The notes beneath the pieces are model-generated. The model saw only the letters and a program-made list of their open reading frames with translations, was not told the DNA's origin and made no database searches. A program made the position numbers and the translations under genes. A stretch of DNA of 64,000 bases, taken from CAZJOD01 sp964547525. Its GTDB lineage: Bacteria > Bacillota > Clostridia > JAAYHZ01. Position 1 is the stretch's first letter. Each line of letters starts with the position of its first letter. Shown in pieces: positions 51,269 to 61,039 of this stretch. The stretch spans positions 6,338 to 70,337 of the forward strand of contig CAZJOD010000002.1 of NCBI GenBank assembly GCA_964547525.1, given 5' to 3'.

Positions 51269-52636
51269 ATGTTAAAAAATATAGATAAAGTTTTTTATCG
51301 GACGGTGAGTAATATCGCCGTCCCGATTATTATTCAGAATTTTGTCATGACTACATTGCATATGGTAGACACGGTAATGATCGGGTCCTTAGGAGAATCT
51401 GCAATAGCGTCGGTTGGTATAGCCAACCGACTTGTTTTTGTGTTCTTTTTATGTGTTTTCGGAATGTATAGCGGTGCTTCAATATTTTTATCTCAATACT
51501 GGGGAGTAAAAGATATAAAAAATATAAGAAGAGTCATGGGCATAGAAATAATATTCGGATTTGGTATAGGCATTTTGTTTTTTACACTAAGCATGGTTTT
51601 TCCCCGTGAAATATTGGGGTTGTTTTCAAATGAGCCTGAAGTTATCGATGACGCAATAAAATATTTACATATAGTATCACCCCAATTTTTTATTACTCCG
51701 ATAGCAAGTGCTTTTGGTTTCAGCTCACGTGCCGTTCATCGTGCCAAATGGCCTATGATGGCATCGGTAATCGCTTTATGTGTTAACACGTTTTTAAACT
51801 ATCTTCTGATAGGCGGAAGGTTTGGTGCGCCGGCTTTAGGTATTACCGGTGCGGCTATTGCTACCGTTATAGCAAGAGTGGTTGAAGTGTTAATATTAGT
51901 TTATACGGTATACGGTAGGAAATTCGACCATCCTTTAGCCGCTTCTTTTAAGGAACTCTCGGACTGGGATTTTAAAATGGTAAAGACCGTGTTGAAAACG
52001 TCTTATCCTGTTATTATAAATGAATCAATGTGGGCTGTAGGAACTACGGTTTATTATATAGCATATGGAAGACTTGGTACCGAATCGATTGCCGTTGTCC
52101 AGATTGCATATGTTATTGGAGATATGTTTCAGGCGTTGTTTATGGGTATCGGGTATGCAGCCGGTGTCGTGGTCGGTAATGAGATAGGCCGGGAGGAGTA
52201 TCCTTCGGCTTATCGATATGCAAAAAAACTTTTAATAATGGCAGTGCTATTTACTCTGGCGGTTGTCTTTATTCCCATATCAGTTAGCAATAATATTGTA
52301 AATATATATAATGTGAAGCCTGAAACAAGAGACTTGCTAAGAAATGCAATAATTGTAATAGTTGCTTTTCTTCCAATAAAAGCATATAATTTTACATTGA
52401 TTGTGGGTATACTGCGAAACGGGGGAGACACAAGATTTTGTATGCTCCTAGAATGTATAAGCATTTTTGCCGTTGGAGTACCTTTAGCATTTATAAGTGT
52501 TTCATTGCTTGGTTTAAACATAGTTGGGGCTCTATTCGCGGTTCAAACGGAAGAGCTTTTTAAAGCGTCATTCGTGTCTTTTAGGTTTAAATCAAAAAAA
52601 TGGATAAACAATGTGATTAATGTACAACAAACATGA
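51269..52636 (+). CDS. MATE-family efflux transporter
   Basis: A 455-residue protein with 12 membrane helices. ADTVMIGxLG-type residues (HMVDTVMIGSLGESAIASVG) after helix 1, GASIFLSQYWGVKDIKNIRR and GITGAAIATVIARVVEVLI are MATE signatures. Such proteins export drugs or metabolites with Na+ or H+. It follows ricT by 8 bases, so it may be cotranscribed, although no functional link is known. No good terminator was found in 52637-52748. Confidence 0.92.
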   Translation: MLKNIDKVFYRTVSNIAVPIIIQNFVMTTLHMVDTVMIGSLGESAIASVGIANRLVFVFFLCVFGMYSGASIFLSQYWGVKDIKNIRRVMGIEIIFGFGIGILFFTLSMVFPREILGLFSNEPEVIDDAIKYLHIVSPQFFITPIASAFGFSSRAVHRAKWPMMASVIALCVNTFLNYLLIGGRFGAPALGITGAAIATVIARVVEVLILVYTVYGRKFDHPLAASFKELSDWDFKMVKTVLKTSYPVIINESMWAVGTTVYYIAYGRLGTESIAVVQIAYVIGDMFQALFMGIGYAAGVVVGNEIGREEYPSAYRYAKKLLIMAVLFTLAVVFIPISVSNNIVNIYNVKPETRDLLRNAIIVIVAFLPIKAYNFTLIVGILRNGGDTRFCMLLECISIFAVGVPLAFISVSLLGLNIVGALFAVQTEELFKASFVSFRFKSKKWINNVINVQQT

Positions 52637-52748
52637 TATAAAAATAAGAATCTACATAAGAACATTGTAACATATAAAAAATGAAAATTTATAAAAACGC
52701 TTGCTTATTACACTTAGTAACAAAGTAAATGGTTATGTACTGAAAGAT

Positions 52749-53714
52749 CTAATGTACTGCAAACAAAACTTGTGACAAGAATATAACTCCGGATAGTGTA
52801 ATGGTACAAGTAAGTGTTGAAACCAATACCGCCTGAGATGCAAAATCGGGATGGTTATCATATTCTACGGCTATTAAAGCTGTATTAACCGCAGTGGGAA
52901 CAGAAGCTGAAATTAAGACCGATCGAGCGATTATACCGTCTAAAGAGAAAAGAATAATAGCGCAGATGGCAAAAACGGGTCCTATTACCAATCGAATGAA
53001 TACTGATAATAATACTCCGCGTTTTATCGATTTAAATTTTGTTTTTGATATTTGTATACCTAATATTATCAAAGCTATTGGGACAAGTGCATTTCTTATA
53101 TACACCAAAGCCGGCCAGAATGGCATTACAGTCAAATCAACAGGTACAAATTTTAAAAGAAATGCCGAGGGTATTGCATATATGGCCGGCATTTTTAATA
53201 TTCTGCCAAACGATTCGCGCCAATGTAGATTAGCACGTCCGGCATTATAAAAGCCCAAAGTGTTTGTTGTGATGTTTTGAACTACCAATACCATTATCTG
53301 AGATGTCAAAGCTATATTTAGATATGGGGTTAGTCCGTCTACTATAAAAGGAGGGCTGCTAAAAATAAGGGTTATAAGAGGTATACCGATATTGCCACTA
53401 TTATAGAACATAACCGAATTAATGAATGCGTTTTTCATACCGGCATCATATCGTTTGAACGATGCCAATACATAAGCAACGGTATAATTCAAAATCATAA
53501 TCATTATAGTGGCTCCTAACACTTTTAGCATATCAAGCGGTATATCGGTGGTGTAAAGATATACGAATGTAAATGTAGGAACCAATACATAGAAATTAAT
53601 TTTTGTCAACGTCCCTATATCCATAAAGAATTTTTTTGCAAGTAAAAACCCTAATCCCACCAAAAAAAATATAGGTAAAATATTATTTGTAAATATATTC
53701 AGCATGATTCTCAT
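52749..53714 (-). CDS. AEC-family (auxin efflux carrier-like) transporter
   Basis: A 321-residue protein with 8-10 helices. NNILPIFFLVGLGFLLAKKF at the N-terminus, FYNSGNIGIPLITLIF in the middle and IALIILGIQISK near the end are AEC transporter signatures; these often carry organic acids such as malate in bacteria. ATG 53714 is chosen with AAGGGCGGAA upstream; the start at 53747 has none. It converges with the MATE gene. Confidence 0.88.
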   Translation of the reverse strand: MRIMLNIFTNNILPIFFLVGLGFLLAKKFFMDIGTLTKINFYVLVPTFTFVYLYTTDIPLDMLKVLGATIMIMILNYTVAYVLASFKRYDAGMKNAFINSVMFYNSGNIGIPLITLIFSSPPFIVDGLTPYLNIALTSQIMVLVVQNITTNTLGFYNAGRANLHWRESFGRILKMPAIYAIPSAFLLKFVPVDLTVMPFWPALVYIRNALVPIALIILGIQISKTKFKSIKRGVLLSVFIRLVIGPVFAICAIILFSLDGIIARSVLISASVPTAVNTALIAVEYDNHPDFASQAVLVSTLTCTITLSGVIFLSQVLFAVH

Positions 53715-53827
53715 TAATAATTCCGCCCTTATTTTAAATAATTGCAATATATATTATAAGAAAGCGAAACATAATGCAAGTAATACGGAATATTGTTCAT
53801 TATTTCATTTATTACGTTTATTACCTA

Positions 53828-55111
53828 TTATGAAAAAACCTTATAAACATTGTATAACGATTCAAGAACCAACCAGTTTTGTGGAAAGTACCGCATAATG
53901 GTCCAATAGCTTACACCGGCGAGACCGTATTGGTTAACTGTCAATAGTTTCGCCTGGATACTTCTTGCATCTTCAAACCAAACGATATGTTGTCTACCCT
54001 GTACGTCATAATAATTATAAAACGGAGACTGAGCTGTCATATCGTATTGTATCGCTGTTTGTACTTCAATGGCCTGTTGAACCGCAGCTACATTTGACAG
54101 GCTTCGGGCGGCCGTTCCCGGTACATACGGAAGTGTCCAGTCATAACCGTAGTTGGGTATACCCATAAGTATTTTGTCTCTAGGTATCGCCGTGACAGCG
54201 TAATCCAGTACTCGTCGCACCTGATTAATCGGTGCTACCGGTAGTGGAGGCCCGAAGGTGTATCCCCACTCGTAAGTCATTAAAATAACATGATCGGTAA
54301 GTCTGCCATGCACCGGATAATCATGAGCCTCATACAACAAACCGGGTTGATCCGCACTAATCTTAGGTGCAAGTGCAGTGGTGATTTGGTATCCTATGGG
54401 CCTTAATCTTTCTACCACTAGCCGTAAAAATGTATTATATGCCTCTCTATCTTCAGGGTATACATATTCAAAATCTATGTCCAGACCATAATAATTTCTT
54501 TCATTGAGTTTAATTGCAATATTTTCAATAAGACGATTTCTTATAACGGGATTTGTGAGTACAGCCCGGGCAAGATCACTACTGAAACCCGCACCCGGCA
54601 AAAGATTCGTGACCACCATCAATGGTGCTACTCCCGCTCGATATGCTTCAAGGATTAAAGGTCTGTCGTTAATATCCCTTAATGTACCTTCCGCGGTAAC
54701 CTCATGACTGAATATGCTTAGATATGTTAAATGAGGCAATGTCTTATTTAAAACATTCCTGTCAATGTTTGTAAAAGCATATCCATTTACTTCGATTGTC
54801 CCAAGGCGCCCAATCACATCCGGTATTATGAGGATCTGACCGGGAAAAATCAAAGCCGGATCGGTAATTTCCGGATTGGCATTTACAATGGCATTGACTG
54901 TTACCCCGTAAATTCCCGCGATAATAAACAAGGACTGACCCGGTAAAACCGTGTGCCTTACAGCTCCTTCTTTTACTATAATTGTCTGTCCCACAACCAG
55001 TCTATCGGGTTGTGTCAACTCATTATCCGCAATAATACTTTGCGGGCTGACACCATATTGCCTTGCAATCAAAAATATTGAATCTCCGGGTCTCACTACA
55101 TGAATAATCAT
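53828..55111 (-). CDS. LysM/GH18 spore-cortex-type hydrolase (SleL/YaaH-like)
   Basis: A 427-residue protein with two N-terminal LysM domains (about 1-46 and 50-95; IHVVRPGDSIFLIARQYGVS and RHTVLPGQSLFIIAGIYGVT) and a GH18 catalytic domain (about 105-425). The GH18 motif is YYGLDIDFEYV, with the catalytic Glu in DIDFE. There is no signal peptide, as in SleL, an N-acetylglucosaminidase that degrades spore cortex fragments during germination. A possible forespore-type promoter is noted upstream. Other LysM-GH18 glucosaminidases cannot be excluded. Confidence 0.9.
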   Translation of the reverse strand: MIIHVVRPGDSIFLIARQYGVSPQSIIADNELTQPDRLVVGQTIIVKEGAVRHTVLPGQSLFIIAGIYGVTVNAIVNANPEITDPALIFPGQILIIPDVIGRLGTIEVNGYAFTNIDRNVLNKTLPHLTYLSIFSHEVTAEGTLRDINDRPLILEAYRAGVAPLMVVTNLLPGAGFSSDLARAVLTNPVIRNRLIENIAIKLNERNYYGLDIDFEYVYPEDREAYNTFLRLVVERLRPIGYQITTALAPKISADQPGLLYEAHDYPVHGRLTDHVILMTYEWGYTFGPPLPVAPINQVRRVLDYAVTAIPRDKILMGIPNYGYDWTLPYVPGTAARSLSNVAAVQQAIEVQTAIQYDMTAQSPFYNYYDVQGRQHIVWFEDARSIQAKLLTVNQYGLAGVSYWTIMRYFPQNWLVLESLYNVYKVFS

Positions 55112-55144
55112 AAAAAAACCGTACCATTAATGATCTATATATCA

Positions 55145-55173
55145 TAATATGCAAAGTGTTATAAGACAGTTCA
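55145..55173 (-). promoter_or_regulatory. Possible sigma-G/F-type promoter of the SleL-like gene
   Basis: Minus strand TGAACT (complement of 55168-55173), 16-base spacer, CATATTA (complement of 55145-55151). It resembles the forespore consensus TGAATA-17/18-CATACTA only loosely; the spacer is one to two bases short. Confidence 0.25.
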
Positions 55174-55399
55174 CAGTATATAAAAATATTTTTAGAAATT
55201 AAGAACATAAAAACATTATAAAATGTATTAAAAAAGATGTGTAATAAAACACTTACTTTCATTATCCGGTACATTATTTTTATCATTTGTTTTGATATAA
55301 GCTTTATTAACAATTAAATTATTTCATATTAAACTGGACATAAGGCTATTTTAAATATGTTAATAAAGTTGTCATTAAAAATAAAAGGAGTGAATTCGT

Positions 55400-56259
55400 A
55401 TGCTTAACCGGGCTTTGGTGGGATGTGGGGATATCTCCAATAAACGTGTTGCACCGGCGATTATGGCACAAAAGAACAGTAAACTATGTGCTGCGGTTAG
55501 TCCCTATGAATTGGAGTTGGACGAATTTATTAAGAAACACGGCATTAAAGACGGATATACCGTGCTTGATCAAATGTTGGAAAGAAATGATATACACGCT
55601 GTTTATATTGCGACACCCATATTTTTACACTATGAATCATAAAATATGAATTGAACATAATAGGACCTACATTGGCTGAATATCGCAAATGTTATGATGA
55701 ATCGTGTAGCATTTAAAAGGAAGCTTATGATAAACAAAATCCCCCTTGGCGTGTGGTTTCCCGTATTGCAGGGGGAGGAAAATTTTTGGATTTGTCATCT
55801 CATACATTGGATATTTTTGATTATTTATTTGGCCCTGTAACAAAAGCCGCAGGAAATGCTATAAACCAAGCAGGATTATATGAAGCCGAAGATATGGTTT
55901 GTGCAAATCTGGTATTTGGAAATAATATACCGGCAACAGGAACATGGTGTTTTTTGGCTTTTTCGGATATGGATAGAAATGAAATCGTCGGGAGTAAAGG
56001 AAAAATTACTTTTTCAACATTCGGTACCGACCCTATAATGCTTTATACAGACAATGAAATACAAGAATTGTCGTTTGAAAATCCCGTGCATATACAAATG
56101 CCCATGATAGAAAGTATTGTAAGACAATTGAACGGACAGGGTGCCTGCCCGAGCACAGGAGAAAGCGGTGCCCGCACAAGCCGTGTTATGGATTATATTA
56201 TAAAAGAATTTTACAGTTCATGTTCATATGTTGAATCGGATATAATCGTGATTAAATAA
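55400..56259 (+). pseudogene. Gfo/Idh/MocA-family oxidoreductase, broken
   Basis: The 5' part (55400-55642, 80 codons) encodes RALVGCGDISNKRVAPAIMA and ends AVYIATPIFLHYES, the Rossmann N-domain. It stops at TAA, and then no single frame runs through. Residues like GPTLAEYRKCYDE near 55662-55700 are the remains of the EKP region. The 3' part (about 55715-56259) resumes in another frame as IAGGGKFLDLSSHTLDIFDY and continues to a normal C-terminus. Compared with the usual 340-390 residues, about 60-80 are missing. A TAA sits in the upstream frame at about 55711. It was an oxidoreductase for a sugar or polyol. Confidence 0.85.
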
Positions 56260-56427
56260 GCTAACATAAGTAATTTTTATATTCACTATATGTGTGACCG
56301 TAGGCGCGCTGAGTCCTGTTTCTTTGGATATTTCATATTTTGACAAAGGAGCGTTTTGTTTTAAATGCTCCAATATAAGGGAAGAATTTATCTCCCTAAT
56401 AAGATTTAAGCTACCTTTGGATTTCAT
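56224..56427 (-). pseudogene. ROK-family repressor, only the N-terminal helix-turn-helix left
   Basis: The 67-codon frame encodes GSLNLIREINSSLILEHLKQ and then SKYEISKETGLSAPTVTHIV, the winged-helix start of NagC/XylR-type ROK repressors, and then runs into antisense sequence of the Gfo/Idh remnant. About 310 residues with the sugar-binding domain are absent. The junction is near 56280. It must have been deleted together with other DNA. Its own operators remain upstream. Confidence 0.8.
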
Positions 56428-56560
56428 AAATGCATTATATCCTAAAAGTCTACTACAATGTACTGATTAATTATATTTTAAAAAGTAACTACATTGTACG
56501 AGTCTTTCGTAATATTGTCAATTTAACGCTATTGACAGACATCTTTTTAGAATGTAGTAT
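56428..56560. promoter_or_regulatory. Divergent promoters with TACAWTGTA operator pair
   Basis: TACAATGTA (56454-56462) and TACATTGTA (56490-56498) are mirror-image odd palindromes with centres 36 bases apart. A minus-strand TATAAT (complement of 56470-56475) lies between them: one operator covers its -35 region and the other its start, which suits autorepression by the ROK repressor remnant. On the plus strand, TTGACA (56532-56537), 17-base spacer, TAGTAT (56555-56560) can drive the C45 gene. Confidence 0.55.
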
Positions 56561-56634
56561 GAAAGAAAGTACATTTTTAATACTATTTATAAAGTAATTT
56601 TCAAAAATAATTATTTTGAGGTAGGAGAGTGAAT

Positions 56635-57681
56635 ATGATTACGATAAAGACAAAAGGCACTCCTTTTCAAAGAGGAAAAATGCAAGGCGAGGTGATGAAA
56701 CAGCATGTTCGTCCTTGGATTGAACGCATTTTGAGTAATGGGAAAGACTCTTTGGACAATGGACGAATTACATACGAAGCGGATTTAATAAGACATCAAC
56801 TTGAGAAAAATTACGTTTCAGGATACGAAGAATGCTGTGGAATCGCATCCGGGATAGGAATCGACGAGATATCATATTTTAGCGGATTATATTGCAATTT
56901 TATGCTTCCTGCAGATAAAAAATGTACTACAATGGGCTTTAAAACGGTGAATGACGAACCGATCATAGGAAAAACCGATGATATATATATCAATGAGCTT
57001 GGAAATAATATTATGGAGATAACATTGCCTAGTGAAGGATTTCGTCATATACACTTTCATTTCGCCGGAACCATATGGACTGTGGCTGGAATGAATGAAT
57101 GTGGCTTGGCTATGGCCATGACCGGTATTGCAGGACCTTCGGAATCTAATTTACAAGGGATTTTTTCTTTGGATGCACTGCATAGTCTTTTACCTGCGTG
57201 TAAAACAGTAGTTGAAGCAGTGGAGCATGTCAATAATATGCGTTTAAATTCAGGTGGATTTAGCTTGCTGCTGGGGGATTCGACCGGAAGAATGAAATTG
57301 CTGGAAAAAACCTCTGCGGGCACTACTGAGATTTCTACCAACAAACAAGGATTATATTTACATACAAATCACATATTAGATTATACTTTTGCAAGTGTAA
57401 ATCCCCCTCAGGCCGAACCACTTCTGACCAACGGAACCAAAAGGTATGAAAATGCATTAAAAATAATGCAAGATATACCTTACACAGAACAAGGAATGGT
57501 ACGTTTTTTGAGTGACCGAAATAAATCCGGAGCAATTATGCAACAAGGAGAAGACGGTTTATTCATGGATTTTAGCGTAATATTTTTGCCGGCACAAAAG
57601 AAAATAACTGTAACCGCAGGATATCCTGCTTATGATCAAATGTTCTCAATTTTTACAAACGATATTTTAAAAGACGAATAG
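56635..57681 (+). CDS. C45-family autoproteolytic acyltransferase/hydrolase
   Basis: A 348-residue Ntn-hydrolase of the acyl-CoA:6-aminopenicillanic-acid-acyltransferase (AAT) family. The nucleophile is expected at Cys97 (DKKCTTMGFKT), exposed by self-cleavage after Lys96. YEECCGIASGIGIDEISYF, KTDDIYINE and the late HTNHIL region fit the family. Such enzymes cleave or form amide bonds of N-acyl amino acids or peptides. It starts at ATG 56635, with AGGAG 8 bases upstream. It is the one intact enzyme among the broken genes here. Confidence 0.8.
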   Translation: MITIKTKGTPFQRGKMQGEVMKQHVRPWIERILSNGKDSLDNGRITYEADLIRHQLEKNYVSGYEECCGIASGIGIDEISYFSGLYCNFMLPADKKCTTMGFKTVNDEPIIGKTDDIYINELGNNIMEITLPSEGFRHIHFHFAGTIWTVAGMNECGLAMAMTGIAGPSESNLQGIFSLDALHSLLPACKTVVEAVEHVNNMRLNSGGFSLLLGDSTGRMKLLEKTSAGTTEISTNKQGLYLHTNHILDYTFASVNPPQAEPLLTNGTKRYENALKIMQDIPYTEQGMVRFLSDRNKSGAIMQQGEDGLFMDFSVIFLPAQKKITVTAGYPAYDQMFSIFTNDILKDE

Positions 57682-57689
57682 ATTACAAT

Positions 57690-57982
57690 ATGGCACCTTC
57701 TTGTCGGAAAAATATATGCCAGTGGCAAGAATATAGGGTTCCTGTGTATTTTCATACCGGTACAATGATTATGGCTGAACCTTTTCAATTAAGAGAACTC
57801 GCCGGAGAGTTTCCAAATGTCAACTTTATTATGGGACACTCCGGTAATACGGATTTTTGACGGATGCGGTATTAGCCGCACAAGCGCAAAAAAATATTTA
57901 CCTTGACACTGAACAATGTATTCGATATAATTTGCCCATGATCTTCCATGATGGAACTCCTCCTTATTCCTCAACGTATTGA
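57690..57982 (+). pseudogene. Amidohydrolase-family remnant with frameshift
   Basis: Codons from 57690 give YRVPVYFHTGTMIMAEPFQL and FPNVNFIMGHSGNTDF, then TGA at 57858-57860. One added T in the T5 run at 57854-57858 would restore LTDAVLAAQAQKNIYLDTEQ through to a stop at 57982. These strings are typical of the middle of amidohydrolase-2 (TIM-barrel) proteins. Both N- and C-terminal thirds are missing. It shares the transcript direction of the C45 gene, 8 bases downstream of it. Confidence 0.7.
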
Positions 57983-58945
57983 GGCAATTGCAGAGAAATG
58001 GACTTTTGAAGATTTAATACCCGGAATGAGTGATTTTGATACCAGATTTGTTTGTTCGAATGATATGACTTTGGATGATTGGTGCAGAATGTCTACCGCT
58101 GTAGGGCAGGTTCATTTGGATCTTTCAAATGGGCACGTAATTTGGAACATCTTCCCGGTATAAATTTAACATGGGAGGAGTTGGGAGATGATTTTACGTA
58201 TTACCCGGAATACCGGTAATGGAGCTTTTATTTATGTAGCAACACAAAACAGCTTGAGAAAACGCTTGACATTATTAATAAAAGGCCTTGGGATATACGC
58301 GATGAAATGTTTCACTTAAAAAAATTCCTTACATATTATGGTCCTTATATTAAAGAAATTGATCCTGCCATCAATTTGGGTGTGTATGAAAATAAATATC
58401 CATTGCACAGTCGTATGATGCATTATTTTACTCCTCCTGTCCAATCCACCTTATCTATCATTTTTGGGAGAACGATAACAGGCAAAATGGAGACAATTCG
58501 ACTGGCTAGAGAGTTTTTCCCTTCAATTTCGGTATTTGATGAAATATTAGATACGATTGATAAGCATTATGAAATACCTTCCTTATGTTCGGAATCCGGT
58601 TTGACCGGACTGGAAGACAGACTTTATCATACGCTTCAATCGGTCAAGGATGCGATGGCACAGCATATTACCATTATTCCGGAACAACACAAAAACGATA
58701 TAAGGTTGTGGAAAAAAGATATTGCAGATATACCCGTCGCTCCACAATCAGTTATATTTGATAGCAGCCGTTTTTGCAGACTGATGAAAGGTCGTTTAAT
58801 CTTTTATGCAAATGTTCCCGACCATTTTGATAATATATGGTTAATTCAAAATGAATTAAAACGCATCGGAAGCATGTTTTACAAAACTCCATTCAAATAT
58901 TCGATAACTGTCTTACACTTTGTATCATTTTACTCAATCCTATAA
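57972..58945 (+). pseudogene. Unidentified family, broken by frameshift and stop
   Basis: A protein can be read across three blocks: IEAIAEKWTFEDLIPGMSDF and following (to about 58130), then NLEHLPGINLTWEELGDDFT in a second frame, then an in-frame TAA at 58217-58219, then LEKTLDIINKRPWDIRDEMF and KKFLTYYGPYIKEIDPAINL to 58945. The blocks are clearly one former gene with a frameshift near 58130-58140 and one stop. INLGVYENKYPLHSRMMHYF and TPPVQS suggest a conserved fold, but I do not recognise the family. The N-terminus is fused to the amidohydrolase remnant by deletion. Confidence 0.6.
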
Positions 58946-59150
58946 AAAATCATCAAATACGTCAACTATGTTCATGGCAATTTGTACTTCTTTTCCTTCT
59001 TCCCAAGTACCCGGAGTTAAACGGGAAAATGCCAAAGTAGCTTCCGCTTCTCGAGGGGTAAGTAATTCAGGTACGAGTTTTTTTACAATGTCATCCGGGT
59101 TTTCAATCTGTTCCTTCTTTAGCAGGTACCAATATATCGAACAAATACAA
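58940..59150 (-). pseudogene. Short frameshifted remnant next to the solute-binding gene
   Basis: On the minus strand, AGGAG is followed by TTG at 59150 and MYLFDILVPAKEGTD, then a stop. A shift of frame near 59128 continues as EQIENPDDIVKKLVPELLTP and TPGTWEEGKEVQIAMNIVDV to a TAG at 58940. The combined product would be about 70 residues and has no family I recognise. It starts 45 bases after the solute-binding protein gene ends. It could also be a short 3' remnant of a larger gene. Confidence 0.4.
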
Positions 59151-59194
59151 TTCTCCTATTTATTGTGCAAAGGTTCCAAGTTTACCCCTATCTA

Positions 59195-61039
59195 TTAGTC
59201 TATATCCGGACGAATATAGACATTAAAATCAGAATTGTTATAAAATTTTTCAATTAGGTCATCAAGACCTGCATCATATAACTTTTCAATATATTGTTTC
59301 CATTCTATGTCCGGGTTACCAAGCTCACCGGCCCAGGATCTATTTCTAAAATCGTCCACTATGGCATAAATTTCTGTAATTACTTCGTTTCTCTTATCTG
59401 TATACGCTCTAAATAATTCGGAACCCATGGTTTTTGCATTGATATATTTATATGGCTCTATAGTATATAAAGCCGCCCACTTATTTTCTATAAAAAACTT
59501 ATAAAACTGCGACATGGCTTCATTTAATACGGGTGAGACGTCGGAAGAAAAACTTCCGCCAAAAGATCCGTATCTTCTATATTGCTGTGGAATGTTTTCG
59601 GTCGGTATACGAATCATGCCACTTGCCCACGGTTGCCCTGTCCATTTATAATGTATGCCTTCTACACCGTAAAGGATGTTTCGCCAAAACTCACTGTCAG
59701 GATCGGTATAACGGTCATTCCACATTGTTAATATACGAGCCAGTTTTGCATCTGATACCGAAGCGCCTACTACATAAGTTCTAAATTTACCATCGTTAAA
59801 AGCATCCAAGTTATACCTACGAGTTCCCCAAGTACCTTGCAAGCCAGGGCCTGCCAATGCCGGAAAAGATACAAAAGTCGCATCTTTTAGGTTTGTTTTA
59901 AGCCAAATGCTTTGTGGGGGTTGTCTGTCAGAATATTCCGGAAAATCCGGTCTGCAAAGATATTGCATATCTGCGGAAAAGTAACCAACTTTACCTCCGG
60001 ACCAGGTTTCAAGCAAGTTGTCATACCAAGCGCCTTGAGGTGCATTACTTGTGAACCCTTCGGGAAGCGTTCTTAAATAACCTTTTTGTAGCATCTCTAC
60101 AGCCCAATCCATATATTCTTTATACCCCGAATAGGCATAATATGGCACCACATCACCCGTTGTTTTATCAAGATATAAAAAGTTTTCATCAGATGCGATG
60201 ACACCGAATTGCCCCCAATATAAATCCACCCAATGAGATTTGAAATTATGATGAAATATAACACCTCCGTATGTATCGTCAAGCCCGTTACCATCCGGAT
60301 CACGTTCAGTAAAAGCTCGAAATATATCATTCATTTCTTCATGCGAAAAAATGTGATTTGTTTGAAATAATTGTCCGCTGAATTTTCCCAACTTATCATC
60401 GGTCAATGTAATAGGAAATAATTGTGACTGTGGAATTGTATAACCTACTTTTTCCAACCAATCCAAACGCATTAACGGAACGTTATAATACCACTTATAA
60501 TTCCATGTGATAAAAGATATACCGTAAAAATATTCTGTAGGATTACCCTCCTCATCAGGCATATTATTGTATAAAAATGAGGAAGGGGTGTTTTTTAGCA
60601 TCTGTTCATAATAATAAGGAAAATAATCTTCATACATGTCCAACGGAACTGTTCGAGTGAAACCTTCTCTCAAAAGACGTACGGCATCATAGGGTGCATG
60701 AGGTAAATAACCGATATCGGGGATATCTCCCGATGACAACATTTTGGTCAAGCCTTCAGGGTCATAAGTACTGATTTTCCATATTTTAAAATCAACATTA
60801 TACCGTTCTTCTAACATCAGTTCGTCTATACCACCGTCTATATACTTATCGTCTTCAATGCCTGCAAGCCAAGAGATTTCGAAAAACTCCGCAAGGGGAT
60901 TACCTTCGATTACTAATCTCGTTCTCGGTAGCGTTGTCAATTGGGGTGATTTTCGATCTTGTTTCGAGCATGAGAAAAGTAAAAACACTAATGAAACGGT
61001 TAAAAATAAACATATCTGTCGTTTAATCCATAATGACAT
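59195..61039 (-). CDS. Extracellular solute-binding lipoprotein (carbohydrate ABC type)
   Basis: A 614-residue lipoprotein: hydrophobic CLFLTVSLVFLLFSC with lipobox Cys24, then a large two-lobe binding fold resembling LplA/LipO-type family 1 solute-binding proteins of Paenibacillus and Clostridia. IWKISTYDPEGLTKMLSSGD and DIPDIGYLPHA match the early lobe motifs, and DPDGNGLDDTYGG is the calcium-loop-like insert. The permease genes (lplB and ytcP type) that normally neighbour such proteins are not in the window. AGAGGTG precedes ATG 61039. Confidence 0.85.
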   Translation of the reverse strand: MSLWIKRQICLFLTVSLVFLLFSCSKQDRKSPQLTTLPRTRLVIEGNPLAEFFEISWLAGIEDDKYIDGGIDELMLEERYNVDFKIWKISTYDPEGLTKMLSSGDIPDIGYLPHAPYDAVRLLREGFTRTVPLDMYEDYFPYYYEQMLKNTPSSFLYNNMPDEEGNPTEYFYGISFITWNYKWYYNVPLMRLDWLEKVGYTIPQSQLFPITLTDDKLGKFSGQLFQTNHIFSHEEMNDIFRAFTERDPDGNGLDDTYGGVIFHHNFKSHWVDLYWGQFGVIASDENFLYLDKTTGDVVPYYAYSGYKEYMDWAVEMLQKGYLRTLPEGFTSNAPQGAWYDNLLETWSGGKVGYFSADMQYLCRPDFPEYSDRQPPQSIWLKTNLKDATFVSFPALAGPGLQGTWGTRRYNLDAFNDGKFRTYVVGASVSDAKLARILTMWNDRYTDPDSEFWRNILYGVEGIHYKWTGQPWASGMIRIPTENIPQQYRRYGSFGGSFSSDVSPVLNEAMSQFYKFFIENKWAALYTIEPYKYINAKTMGSELFRAYTDKRNEVITEIYAIVDDFRNRSWAGELGNPDIEWKQYIEKLYDAGLDDLIEKFYNNSDFNVYIRPDID

